From Campylobacteraceae bacterium (lineage in GTDB: Bacteria > Campylobacterota > Campylobacteria > Campylobacterales > Arcobacteraceae), in assembly GCA_013215945.1 (NCBI GenBank), contig JABSOM010000003.1, positions 62,001 through 126,000 of the forward strand: a DNA stretch of 64,000 nucleotides, given 5' to 3'. Under the pieces are notes generated by a model. That model saw only the letters and a program-made list of their open reading frames with translations, did no database searches and was not told the DNA's origin. Made by a program: the position numbers and the translations under genes. Shown here in pieces: positions 8,853 through 16,953 of this stretch; within the stretch, counting starts at the first letter, position 1; every line of letters starts with the position of its first letter.

Positions 8853-8899
8853 TGTTAGTCCTCTTTTTATCTTCTTATTTTATTTAATAATAGTATGTT

Positions 8900-9586
8900 T
8901 TAATTACTTGTAGGTAACATTTCTTTAATTTTTTCTTCTGTTGTTTCTTTTATTAATGCTTCACTTTTTTCTTGAATCATTTCTTTTGTTTCATTAATTG
9001 TTTCAGTGATTGTCTCTTTTGCAACTTCTATAGTCTCAGCAACATTTTGCTTAGAAGGCATAATTACTTCTACTGTTTTTTCAAGACCAGAAGAAATTGT
9101 TTTAGTATCGAGTTTAACTATATATGACCCTGTTTTTAATAAAAAAGGAATTACATATGAATTTGTTGCTTTTTCATCAATTGATGTTTTAAATGACTCT
9201 ATTTGGTATAAAGCATGAGCTATTACTGCAAAGATTAAAAATATTTTTGCAGATCCAAAAACAAATCCCAATAATCTATCAAATACACCCAACCCACTCA
9301 TTGCAAATACTTTAGATAAAATCATTCCTAAGATATAAACAACAATCCAAAAGCCTACTAAAGCCGTAACAAAACCTATTAGTGTAATAGTTGCTTTACT
9401 TTCCAATGCTAAAAGAGGAGCAATTAAATCCCCTACAACATCAGAAAATCTAGATGCTACATAAATACCACCAATAATGCCTACAAGGCCAAATACTTCT
9501 TTAATAAAACCTTTAAAAAGTCCCTTAAGCCCTAAAGCTAATGTAATACCTATGATTACCATGTCAAAAATAGAAAAGTCTTGCAA
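8900..9586 (-). CDS. cvpA: CvpA family membrane protein
   Basis: A 228-residue inner-membrane protein of the CvpA (colicin V production) family. Four transmembrane helices lie in residues ~5-135, with the family's glycine-rich first loop (LGLKGLFKGFIKEVFGLVG). The last ~70 residues are charged and probably coiled-coil, rich in E, K and T, longer than in many CvpA proteins. The start is TTG with AAGGA upstream; a later ATG would remove part of helix 1. CvpA proteins are linked to envelope stress and biofilm phenotypes, but the molecular activity is unknown. It is first in the cvpA-lysS-glyA unit and divergent from ispG. Confidence 0.85.
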   Translation of the reverse strand: MQDFSIFDMVIIGITLALGLKGLFKGFIKEVFGLVGIIGGIYVASRFSDVVGDLIAPLLALESKATITLIGFVTALVGFWIVVYILGMILSKVFAMSGLGVFDRLLGFVFGSAKIFLIFAVIAHALYQIESFKTSIDEKATNSYVIPFLLKTGSYIVKLDTKTISSGLEKTVEVIMPSKQNVAETIEVAKETITETINETKEMIQEKSEALIKETTEEKIKEMLPTSN

Positions 9587-9708
9587 TGTATTTCCTTTTT
9601 ACAATATTTTTGAATTATAGCTAAAAATCATAAAATTAACGATTATACGAGGATAAAAAATTATTTAAATTAATTTTTGCTAAATTCACTTTTTCTTAAT
9701 ACTTTTTA

Positions 9709-9716
9709 GATAAAAT
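9709..9716 (+). promoter_or_regulatory. Possible -10 element of ispG giving a leaderless or very short-leader mRNA
   Basis: GATAAAAT ends only five bases before the ispG ATG and no Shine-Dalgarno sequence is visible. If this is the -10, transcription would start at or near the start codon. The evidence is spacing only. Confidence 0.3.
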
Positions 9717-9721
9717 GCCTT

Positions 9722-10792
9722 ATGATAAAAAGATATAAAACCAAAAAAATATTTGTAGGTTCAGTAGCTGTTGGTGGGGATGCTCCTATCTCAGTACAAT
9801 CTATGACATTTACAAAAACAGATGATGTTCAAGCTACTCTAGATCAAATCAAACGTCTGCATTTTGCAGGTGCTGATATAGTAAGATTAGCAGTGCCTGA
9901 TAAAGCAGCTGCTTTGTCATTAAAAGAAATTTGTGAACAAAGTTCACTTCCTATTGTTGCAGATATTCATTTTAACTATAAGTTTGCACTAATTGCTGCG
10001 GAAGTAGTAGATTGTATACGAATTAATCCAGGTAATATTGGAAATAAAGAGCGGGTAAAAGAAATTGTAAAAGCCTGCCAACAAAGAAACCTCCCCATTA
10101 GAATTGGTGTTAACTCAGGTTCACTCGAAAAACAATTTGAAAATAAATACGGTCAAACTCCAGAAGGTATGATTGCCTCGGCTGATTATAATATCAAATA
10201 CCTAGAAGATCTAGGCTTTACAGATATTAAAGTCTCTCTAAAAGCAAGCGATGTTCAAAGAACAGTAGCAGCGTATAAAGGATTAAGACCTAAAAATCAT
10301 TATCCTTTCCACTTAGGGGTTACTGAAGCTGGAACAGAATTTCACTCAACGATTAAATCTTCAATCGCTTTAGGTTCTTTGCTTTTAGATGGAATAGGGG
10401 ATACTTTGCGTATTTCTATGACAGGTGCGCTGGAGAAAGAAATAGAAGTAGGGCGAGCAATTCTAAAAGATGCAGGAATAGTTAAAGAAGGCGTAAATAT
10501 CATTTCTTGTCCAACATGTGGAAGAATTGAAGCTGACTTAGTAACGGCAGTAGCCGAAGTTGAGAAAAGAACCAAACACATAAAAGCACCTTTAAACTTA
10601 TCTGTAATGGGATGTGTAGTAAATGCCCTAGGTGAAGCAAAAGCAGCCGATGTAGCAATAGCATATGGAAAAGGTTCTGGTCTTATAATTAAAAAAGGCG
10701 AAACAATAGCTAAATTACCAACAGATCAATTGTTAGAACGATTTTTGCAAGAAGTAGAAATTGAAGCAGCTAAAAGCGACGCTAGTAGTTAG
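9722..10792 (+). CDS. ispG: 4-hydroxy-3-methylbut-2-en-1-yl diphosphate synthase (flavodoxin)
   Basis: A 356-residue Fe-S enzyme of the MEP isoprenoid pathway (GcpE) that reduces MEcPP to HMBPP in the cytoplasm. The N-terminal TIM-barrel begins [20 protein letters not shown], the usual start. The [4Fe-4S] ligands are C263 and C266 (SCPTCGR) and C298 (MGCVVN), with E305 in the same loop. The length matches the bacterial two-domain form. The last residues and the TAG stop lie within the left inverted repeat of the toxin-antitoxin insert, so the C-terminus may have been slightly altered by that insertion. Confidence 0.96.
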   Translation: MIKRYKTKKIFVGSVAVGGDAPISVQSMTFTKTDDVQATLDQIKRLHFAGADIVRLAVPDKAAALSLKEICEQSSLPIVADIHFNYKFALIAAEVVDCIRINPGNIGNKERVKEIVKACQQRNLPIRIGVNSGSLEKQFENKYGQTPEGMIASADYNIKYLEDLGFTDIKVSLKASDVQRTVAAYKGLRPKNHYPFHLGVTEAGTEFHSTIKSSIALGSLLLDGIGDTLRISMTGALEKEIEVGRAILKDAGIVKEGVNIISCPTCGRIEADLVTAVAEVEKRTKHIKAPLNLSVMGCVVNALGEAKAADVAIAYGKGSGLIIKKGETIAKLPTDQLLERFLQEVEIEAAKSDASS

Positions 10793-10855
10793 TGATGGTG
10801 AAAAGTGGATAGGGTATAGTAAAAATGATGAGTGGATAACAAAATCCTATCGACT
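10790..10855. repeat. Left inverted-repeat element flanking the MNT/HEPN pair
   Basis: It begins TAGTGATGGTGA (10790-10801), the exact inverse of 11741-11752. AGTGGATAGG (10804-10813) forms a 9/10 hairpin with CCTATCGACT (10846-10855), and its exact inverse CCTATCCACT recurs at 11700-11709. The repeat family therefore brackets the two-gene module and supplies the ispG stop codon. Confidence 0.55.
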
Positions 10856-10901
10856 AAATAAAAAGTATTTTTTTGTTACAATTAAAAAGAAAGGGTGAAT
10901 A

Positions 10902-11222
10902 ATGTTAAATATTGAGCAATTAAAAATTGATATTGTTAATAAACTAAAGCCTTTAAATTTAAAAAAAATTATATTATTTGGTTCTTATGCATATGGGAAT
11001 CCAGATGAGCATAGTGACTTAGACCTTTGTATTATTGAAAACAGTATTGATTCAAAAATAAGTAAAAGATCAAAGATAAGAAAAGCTCTAAAAGATATAA
11101 AAATTTCTAAAGATATTTTACTTGAAACGAATGAATATTTTTTATCTCATAGTGATGATAATTGGATAAATACAGCACTTTATGATGCGAGACATAAGGG
11201 GATAGTTCTTTTTGAAAGATAA
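10902..11222 (+). CDS. Nucleotidyltransferase domain protein (MNT-type antitoxin)
   Basis: A 106-residue minimal nucleotidyltransferase. The active-site signature GS-x10-DxD is complete: GSYAYGNPDEHSDLDL near residues 27-42. In the characterised MntA-HepT systems such proteins transfer AMP to the HEPN partner and so neutralise it. A partner HEPN gene overlaps the 3' end by 11 bases. The pair lies between ispG and dnaB inside inverted repeats, which suggests a mobile or domesticated toxin-antitoxin module. A weak GGGTG precedes the ATG. The nucleotide and the direction of control are inferred from the family. Confidence 0.8.
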   Translation: MLNIEQLKIDIVNKLKPLNLKKIILFGSYAYGNPDEHSDLDLCIIENSIDSKISKRSKIRKALKDIKISKDILLETNEYFLSHSDDNWINTALYDARHKGIVLFER

Positions 11223-11625
11223 ATTAATAAATAAAAATGATATAAAATCAAGTGCTGATATGTTTTTTTATAAAGCAATTGTTGATTTAAATTCTGCAAT
11301 ATATTTATTAAAAGCATTTAATGAAAATAAAATTGAAATTGATATTGAAAAGATATATTTTGATTTACAACAAAGTGCAGAAAAACTATTGAAATCAATA
11401 TTATGCAGAAAAAAGATACTGTTTCCCCGATCTCATGATTTAGAACAACTTATTGATATCTGTGAATCAAATGGTATTGTATTATTCGATGAAATAGAAA
11501 TTTTAATAGATTTAAATGATTATGCAGTAGAAGGACGGTATTCAATTATACATGACGATATAAATGATTCTGATAAATATATAGCTGTTATAAAGAAGCT
11601 AATAAAAATAATAGAAAAAAAATAA
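11212..11625 (+). CDS. HEPN domain protein (probable toxin of MNT/HEPN pair)
   Basis: A 137-residue, mostly helical HEPN protein. Family features are LQQSAEKLLKSILC (residues ~55-68), a SHDLEQLIDIC segment, and the R-x4-H ribonuclease motif RYSIIH near residue 107. In HepT toxins the motif continues H-x-Y, the Tyr being the AMPylation target; here it reads HDD, so that Tyr is absent. The start is TTG with AAGGGGA nine bases upstream; the next Met is 16 residues in. Overlap with the nucleotidyltransferase suggests coupled translation. It could be an RNase toxin or a non-toxic HEPN such as those paired with NTases in thermophiles. Confidence 0.75.
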   Translation: MKDKLINKNDIKSSADMFFYKAIVDLNSAIYLLKAFNENKIEIDIEKIYFDLQQSAEKLLKSILCRKKILFPRSHDLEQLIDICESNGIVLFDEIEILIDLNDYAVEGRYSIIHDDINDSDKYIAVIKKLIKIIEKK

Positions 11626-11666
11626 AAAGGAAGAATAGTAACCTAGTAATGGCGAATAGTTAGCTT

Positions 11667-11752
11667 GTGATGGTGAATAGTGATAGTGAATGGGACAAAC
11701 CTATCCACTTGACACTAACACTATACACTACTGCCCACTATCACCATCACTA
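11667..11752. repeat. Right inverted-repeat element flanking the MNT/HEPN pair
   Basis: GTGATGGTGA (11667-11676) pairs with TCACCATCAC (11741-11750), with further imperfect pairing inside. TCACCATCACTA (11741-11752) is the perfect inverse of 10790-10801. CCTATCCACT (11700-11709) is the inverse of 10804-10813. The element ends 19 bases before dnaB. Confidence 0.55.
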
Positions 11753-11771
11753 TAAAAACTATCATTAAAAA

Positions 11772-13211
11772 ATGGACAGCGTATACAGTATAAACATTGA
11801 AAGAGCAGTTCTTAGCTCAATATTATTTAATCCAGAAGAAATCGAAGATGTTTTAGGTCTGATAAAACACAAAGATTTTTATCTTCCTGCTCATCAAAAG
11901 ATATTTCATGTAATGGAACAATTGCATACAGCTGATATGCCAATAGATGAAGAATTCATAAGAAAAAGAATTGATGCTAAAGATGTAGATGATTCTATTT
12001 TAATTGAAATTCTCTCAGCCAATCCCATTACTAATACGCTTGCTTATGTAAAAGAGATAAAAGACGGTGCAGTTAAAAGAGAGCTGGCAAATCTTGCAAC
12101 AATAATCAAAAAAGTAGCCATAGAAGATGATATTCTTGCCTCAGAAGCAGTAAATACCATTCAAAATGAGCTCTATAAAATCACCACAGATTCTGCCTCT
12201 TCAGAATTAAAAGACATGGCTGATGTTACAGCTGAAACCTTAGATTATATTCACAGAATGAAAAAATTAGGAAATAAATACCTAATTGGACAAACTACTG
12301 GGTTTTTTGAACTTGATAAAAAAACAACAGGTTTTAATGAAGGAGATTTGATCATAATCGCGGCTAGGCCGGCGATGGGAAAAACAGCACTTGTTTTAAA
12401 TATGGCTTTAAAAAACGTAGAAGCAAATAAAGGTGTAATTTTTTTCTCCCTTGAAATGCCTGCTGAACAGTTGATGTTAAGACTTCTAGCTGCTAAAACT
12501 ACTATTCCTCTACAAAACCTAAGAAAAGGTGATTTAGATGATTTACAATGGAGCACACTATCAAAAGCTTTTGACGAATTTAATACCAAAAAACTTTTTG
12601 TAGATGATGGTGGATCTCTAAATATTAATCAATTACGAGCAAGAGTGCGAAAACTAGCACAAAAAGAAGAAAATAATATTTCTTTAATCATTATTGATTA
12701 CCTTCAATTAATGCAAGGAACAGGTGGAAAAGACAGACATATTGAAGTATCTGAAATCTCAAGGGGACTAAAACTCTTGGCACGTGAGATAAAAGTACCT
12801 ATTATTGCACTTTCTCAGCTAAACAGGGGTTTAGAAAATAGACCAGATAAAAGACCCATGCTGTCAGATATTAGAGAGTCAGGTTCAATAGAACAAGATG
12901 CCGATATTATCATGTTTGTATACAGAGATGATGTATACAAACAAAGAGATGAAATGAGAAAAGAAAAAGAAGCCAAAGATAAGGGTGAAGAATATAAATC
13001 AACCTTTATAGATAAACCAATAGAAGAAGCAGAAATAATCATAGGAAAACAAAGAAATGGACCAATAGGAACAGTAAAACTAGACTTCCATAAAGCCCTA
13101 ACAAAATTCGTAGATAAAGAGAATCAAGAAACTGCCCCAATAGAAGTAGTCTTCGAATCAGTATCTGATGTAGAAAAAGAAACGAATATTGATATTCCTA
13201 TGATTTTATAA
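11772..13211 (+). CDS. dnaB: Replicative DNA helicase
   Basis: A 479-residue hexameric 5'-3' helicase that unwinds DNA at the replication fork. The N-terminal DnaB domain starts SINIERAVLSSIL and covers residues ~5-105. A linker leads to the RecA-like domain with Walker A ARPAMGKTA (~198-206), FFSLEM, Walker B IIIDYLQLM, the ALSQLNRGLE sensor and the DIRESGSIEQDAD arginine-finger region, ending GPIGTVKLDF. It is a full-length protein without an intein. No clear ribosome binding site precedes the ATG. It lies just downstream of the inverted-repeat element that borders the toxin-antitoxin-like pair. Confidence 0.97.
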   Translation: MDSVYSINIERAVLSSILFNPEEIEDVLGLIKHKDFYLPAHQKIFHVMEQLHTADMPIDEEFIRKRIDAKDVDDSILIEILSANPITNTLAYVKEIKDGAVKRELANLATIIKKVAIEDDILASEAVNTIQNELYKITTDSASSELKDMADVTAETLDYIHRMKKLGNKYLIGQTTGFFELDKKTTGFNEGDLIIIAARPAMGKTALVLNMALKNVEANKGVIFFSLEMPAEQLMLRLLAAKTTIPLQNLRKGDLDDLQWSTLSKAFDEFNTKKLFVDDGGSLNINQLRARVRKLAQKEENNISLIIIDYLQLMQGTGGKDRHIEVSEISRGLKLLAREIKVPIIALSQLNRGLENRPDKRPMLSDIRESGSIEQDADIIMFVYRDDVYKQRDEMRKEKEAKDKGEEYKSTFIDKPIEEAEIIIGKQRNGPIGTVKLDFHKALTKFVDKENQETAPIEVVFESVSDVEKETNIDIPMIL

Positions 13212-13294
13212 AAAATAATATTAAGGAATACATATTATTATTTAGTATAAAGTCCATTAAATGGTATGGCTTTTATTATTAGTTATTTGTTTGA

Positions 13295-13300
13295 TATAAT
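13295..13300 (+). promoter_or_regulatory. -10 promoter element upstream of pgi
   Basis: A perfect TATAAT, with TTGA just before it, lies 59 bases before the pgi ATG in the 148-base dnaB-pgi gap. It is the best promoter candidate for pgi and possibly for the first part of the glycan locus. The rest of the gap shows only weak AT-rich dyads. Confidence 0.45.
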
Positions 13301-13359
13301 TAAATCTCATATAAATGCTCATAAGTATTTAATCGAATATTAATGAAAATATAGTTAGA

Positions 13360-14625
13360 ATGACCACCGAAATAATTGATAATTATGAAAATCCTAACAA
13401 AAGAATATTATATATGCAATATACAAAAAACTTCTATGAGATAAAATCTAATGATATTATTTTTTCACAGATAGAAGAAGAACTCTTACATATAGGATAT
13501 TATTCACTTCCAATTCAAGATATAACAGAAATTTTATCCTTTGCTAAAACAGTAAAACAAAAAGACATTGCTATTGTAGGAATTGGAGGAAGTACTTTAG
13601 GTACTTATGCTATTTATTCTTTTTTAGAAAGAAGTAATAATTATGATAAAAAGCTACATTTTTTTGAATCTACTGATCCTATTGACATCAAAACAAAAGT
13701 TAAAAACTTAAATTTGAAAGATACCTTATTTTTAGCGATATCAAAATCAGGTACTACAATTGAAACTATTTCTATTTTTAAATATTTAGCATCTTTAATA
13801 AATATGGATAAAAACAATTGTGTAATTATAAGTGAAAGTGATTCGAAATTAACTGCATACGCAGAAGAGAATCATATGAAAACATTTGACATCCCAAAAA
13901 ATGTAGGAGGAAGATTTTCAGTACTTTCAAATGTAGGATTAGTTCCCTTATCTATTATTGGTGTTAATATACAAGAACTATTAGAGGGTGCAAAAGAAAT
14001 AAAAGATTCATTTTTTAATAAAAAAGAATACTTTACTGAGATATTTGAAAAAGCAAGATTTTTAGTTGAAAATAAAAAAAGATTTAATATCAATATACTT
14101 TTTTCTTACTCTAGCTCACTAGAAGGTTTTAATAAATGGTATGTTCAATTATGGGGTGAGAGTCTTGGTAAAGTAAATATTAATGGTACAAAACAATCTC
14201 TAACCCCTATTGGACTAATCGGCCCAGTTGATCAGCACAGTTTTTTACAGCTAATAATAGAAGGTAATAGAAATAAAACAGTCACTTTTATTAAAATAGA
14301 AGACTACGAAGACGATACTGTTATTCCATCTAATACCTTAGACGGTTTTGATGATCTTAATTACATAGATAATGTTAAATTCCAAGACTTAATAGGTAAA
14401 CAAGCAGATGCGACGATACAATCTATAAAAGAACTTAATGATATCCCTTATGATGTCATAACAATTAAAAAACAAAATGAAAAAAATATAGCAAAATTAA
14501 TGTATACTTTTCAATTGCTAACCTCCGTAGTAGGAAAATTCGTCCAAATTGATACCTACAATCAGCCTGGAGTTGAGCGAGGGAAAGTTATATTAAAAGA
14601 AAAATTGAAAGTGAAAAAAGCATGA
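13360..14625 (+). CDS. pgi: Glucose-6-phosphate isomerase
   Basis: A 421-residue isomerase interconverting glucose-6-phosphate and fructose-6-phosphate, feeding sugar phosphates into the nucleotide-sugar genes downstream. Motifs: VGIGGSTLGTYA near residues 72-83, AISKSGTTIET (phosphate loop), the DQHSFLQ catalytic His region, and QPGVERGKVILKEKL at the C-terminus. It is the shorter form usual in Campylobacterota rather than the ~550-residue proteobacterial form. It overlaps the next gene by four bases (ATGA) and so is translationally linked to the glycan cluster. Confidence 0.93.
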   Translation: MTTEIIDNYENPNKRILYMQYTKNFYEIKSNDIIFSQIEEELLHIGYYSLPIQDITEILSFAKTVKQKDIAIVGIGGSTLGTYAIYSFLERSNNYDKKLHFFESTDPIDIKTKVKNLNLKDTLFLAISKSGTTIETISIFKYLASLINMDKNNCVIISESDSKLTAYAEENHMKTFDIPKNVGGRFSVLSNVGLVPLSIIGVNIQELLEGAKEIKDSFFNKKEYFTEIFEKARFLVENKKRFNINILFSYSSSLEGFNKWYVQLWGESLGKVNINGTKQSLTPIGLIGPVDQHSFLQLIIEGNRNKTVTFIKIEDYEDDTVIPSNTLDGFDDLNYIDNVKFQDLIGKQADATIQSIKELNDIPYDVITIKKQNEKNIAKLMYTFQLLTSVVGKFVQIDTYNQPGVERGKVILKEKLKVKKA

Positions 14626-15716
14626 AGATTCTAGTAACAGGAACAGCAGGTTTTATAGGTAGCCATTTAGCGATAAAATTATTAGAAAATGGAAATGAAG
14701 TTATAGGACTTGATAATATTAATGATTATTATGATCAAAAAGTAAAATATGGTAGGCTTCATCGTGGCGGCATTATTTCTAATTTAGAAGATGGTGAAAA
14801 TATTGAATATAATGAACTACTTATTTCTAGTACAAATGCTAATTATAAATTCATAAAACTTAATCTAGAAGATAAAGATAATATGATGAAACTTTTTGCA
14901 GATGAAAAATTTGATGCTGTATGTAACTTAGCAGCTCAAGCAGGAGTTAGATATTCATTAACAAATCCTTCTGCATATATGGACTCAAATATTATTGGTT
15001 TTATGAATATCTTAGAATCTTGTAGACATAATAATGTAAAAAACTTATCATATGCATCTTCTTCTTCTGTTTATGGCTTAAATGAAGAACTACCATTTTC
15101 TACAAATCATGATGTGTCTCATCCTATATCCTTATATGCTGCATCAAAAAAATCAAATGAACTAATGGCTCATACATATTCACATTTATTTGATATCTCA
15201 ACCACAGGCTTAAGATTCTTTACCGTTTACGGACCATGGGGAAGACCAGATATGGCATTATACCTTTTCACAAAAGCAGCATTGGAAGGAAAAACAATTG
15301 ATGTATTTAATAATGGTGACATGTTAAGAGATTTTACTTATGTAGATGATATTGTAGAAGGAATCATTAGAGTTATAGATAATCCAGCAAAAAAAGATGA
15401 ATCTTGGAATGGAAAAACAGGTGAAGTTTCAACTTCTTCCGCACCATACAAGATTTATAATATTGGTAATAACAATCCAGTTAAATTAATGGACTTTATT
15501 ACAGCAATTGAGAATAAACTTGGCTGCACTATTAAGAAAAACTTTTTACCAATACAAGCGGGTGATGTTCCTGCAACTTTTGCAGACGTACAAGATTTAA
15601 TAGATGATTTAGATTATAAACCAGAAACACCAATACAAGAAGGAATTGACAAATTTATTGATTGGTATTTAGAATTTTTTAATATAGACATGGAGAAAAT
15701 GAATGATAAAAAATAA
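14622..15716 (+). CDS. NAD-dependent epimerase, UDP-glucuronate 4-epimerase-like (CapI type)
   Basis: A 364-residue extended SDR. The NAD-binding turn is GTAGFIGS at the N-terminus, followed by [18 protein letters not shown], a strong signature of CapI/LspL-type UDP-glucuronate 4-epimerases. The catalytic Y-x3-K is in [19 protein letters not shown], and [14 protein letters not shown] lines the substrate site. It would interconvert UDP-glucuronate and UDP-galacturonate (or N-acetyl forms) in the cytoplasm. The neighbouring nucleotide-sugar dehydrogenase, overlapping by 14 bases, would make its substrate. An insert near residues 45-65 ([11 protein letters not shown]) is slightly longer than I expect. 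Confidence 0.85.
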   Translation: MKILVTGTAGFIGSHLAIKLLENGNEVIGLDNINDYYDQKVKYGRLHRGGIISNLEDGENIEYNELLISSTNANYKFIKLNLEDKDNMMKLFADEKFDAVCNLAAQAGVRYSLTNPSAYMDSNIIGFMNILESCRHNNVKNLSYASSSSVYGLNEELPFSTNHDVSHPISLYAASKKSNELMAHTYSHLFDISTTGLRFFTVYGPWGRPDMALYLFTKAALEGKTIDVFNNGDMLRDFTYVDDIVEGIIRVIDNPAKKDESWNGKTGEVSTSSAPYKIYNIGNNNPVKLMDFITAIENKLGCTIKKNFLPIQAGDVPATFADVQDLIDDLDYKPETPIQEGIDKFIDWYLEFFNIDMEKMNDKK

Positions 15717-16953
15717 GATATGCATAATTGGCCTTGGATATGTAGGTCTTCCTTTGGCTCACGCATTTTCATCTAAATATGAAGTAATAGGTTTTGATAT
15801 TTATCAAAAAAGAATCGATGAACTTAATGTTGCTTATGATAGAACCTTAGAATTAAATGAAAATCAATTACAAGAAGCAATTGATAATAATATTAAATTT
15901 ACGTGTAATGCAGACGACATAAAAGATTGCAATATTTATATTGTTACTGTTCCAACACCAATAGATAAAAATAAAAGGCCTGATCTTTCACCTCTCCTAA
16001 AAGCAAGTGAAACAATTGGAAAAATTCTAAAAAAAGATGATATTGTTATTTATGAATCCACAGTATATCCAGGTGCAACAGAAGAAGAATGTGTGCCAGT
16101 ACTAGAGAAATTTTCAAATCTTATTTTCAATAAAGATTTTTTTTGTGGATACTCACCTGAGAGAATTAATCCAGGAGATAAAGAACATACTGTTACAAAA
16201 ATATTAAAAGTAACAGCTGGTTCAACTCCTGAGATAGGTAAAAAAGTCGATGAATTATATTCTTCTATTATTACAGCAGGTACTCATTTAGCTCCAACAA
16301 TTAAAGTAGCAGAAGCAGCAAAAGTAATTGAAAATTCTCAAAGAGATATAAATATTGCATTTGTAAATGAATTAGCAATTATATTTAATAAACTTAATAT
16401 TAATACAAATGACGTATTAGAAGCAGCAGGAACGAAATGGAACTTCTTGAAATTTAAACCTGGCTTAGTTGGAGGACATTGTATTGGTGTTGATCCTTAT
16501 TATTTAACACATAAAGCGCAGCAAGTTGGATATAATCCTGAAATTATATTAGCAGGAAGAAGATTGAATGACAATATGGGCATTTATGTAGCTAATCAAG
16601 TAATAAAACTTATGATTAAAAAAGGTCATAAAATAGAAGGTTCAAAAGTGCTTATTTTGGGTATAACCTTTAAAGAAAATTGTCCTGATATTAGAAACTC
16701 TAGAGTAATCGATGTAATTGAAGAACTTAAAGATTTTGGATCTGATATCACTGTTTCAGATTATTTGGCAGACAAAGAAGAGGTAAAAAAAGAATACAAT
16801 CTTGATTTAAATAATGATGTTAATTTTAAAGATTTTGAGGCAATTATTTTAGCTGTAGCACATGATAAATTTAAAGATATTAGATTAGATAATAAGAATC
16901 AAATCGTATATGATATTAAATCTATCTTAAAAAATAGTGATGGAAGATTATAA
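15703..16953 (+). CDS. tviB: Nucleotide-sugar 6-dehydrogenase (TviB/WbpO type)
   Basis: A 416-residue dehydrogenase that oxidises the C6 hydroxyl of UDP-N-acetylhexosamine to the uronic acid with two NAD+. The Rossmann motif [15 protein letters not shown] begins near residue 8. The catalytic Cys is in [19 protein letters not shown], near residue 260, which is the TviB/WbpA wording. The C-terminal UDP-binding domain has [16 protein letters not shown]. It pairs with the preceding 4-epimerase. It is also the only gene seen here that could supply UDP-GlcNAcA for the wlbA/wlbB/wlbC steps further along. Exact preference (GlcNAc or GalNAc) cannot be read directly. Confidence 0.88.
   Translation: MIKNKICIIGLGYVGLPLAHAFSSKYEVIGFDIYQKRIDELNVAYDRTLELNENQLQEAIDNNIKFTCNADDIKDCNIYIVTVPTPIDKNKRPDLSPLLKASETIGKILKKDDIVIYESTVYPGATEEECVPVLEKFSNLIFNKDFFCGYSPERINPGDKEHTVTKILKVTAGSTPEIGKKVDELYSSIITAGTHLAPTIKVAEAAKVIENSQRDINIAFVNELAIIFNKLNINTNDVLEAAGTKWNFLKFKPGLVGGHCIGVDPYYLTHKAQQVGYNPEIILAGRRLNDNMGIYVANQVIKLMIKKGHKIEGSKVLILGITFKENCPDIRNSRVIDVIEELKDFGSDITVSDYLADKEEVKKEYNLDLNNDVNFKDFEAIILAVAHDKFKDIRLDNKNQIVYDIKSILKNSDGRL

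Noticed and set aside
7300-8860. Plus-strand ORFs inside lysS, and similar antisense frames in other genes
   Set aside because: They are short, lack ribosome sites, and lie opposite strongly conserved coding sequence.
10790-11752. Insertion sequence at the MNT/HEPN pair
   Set aside because: Inverted repeats are present but there is no transposase or fragment of one, so it is listed as a repeat-bounded module rather than an IS.
13212-13294. Terminator after dnaB
   Set aside because: Only a weak AT-rich dyad without a stable stem or T-run is visible, not enough to call.
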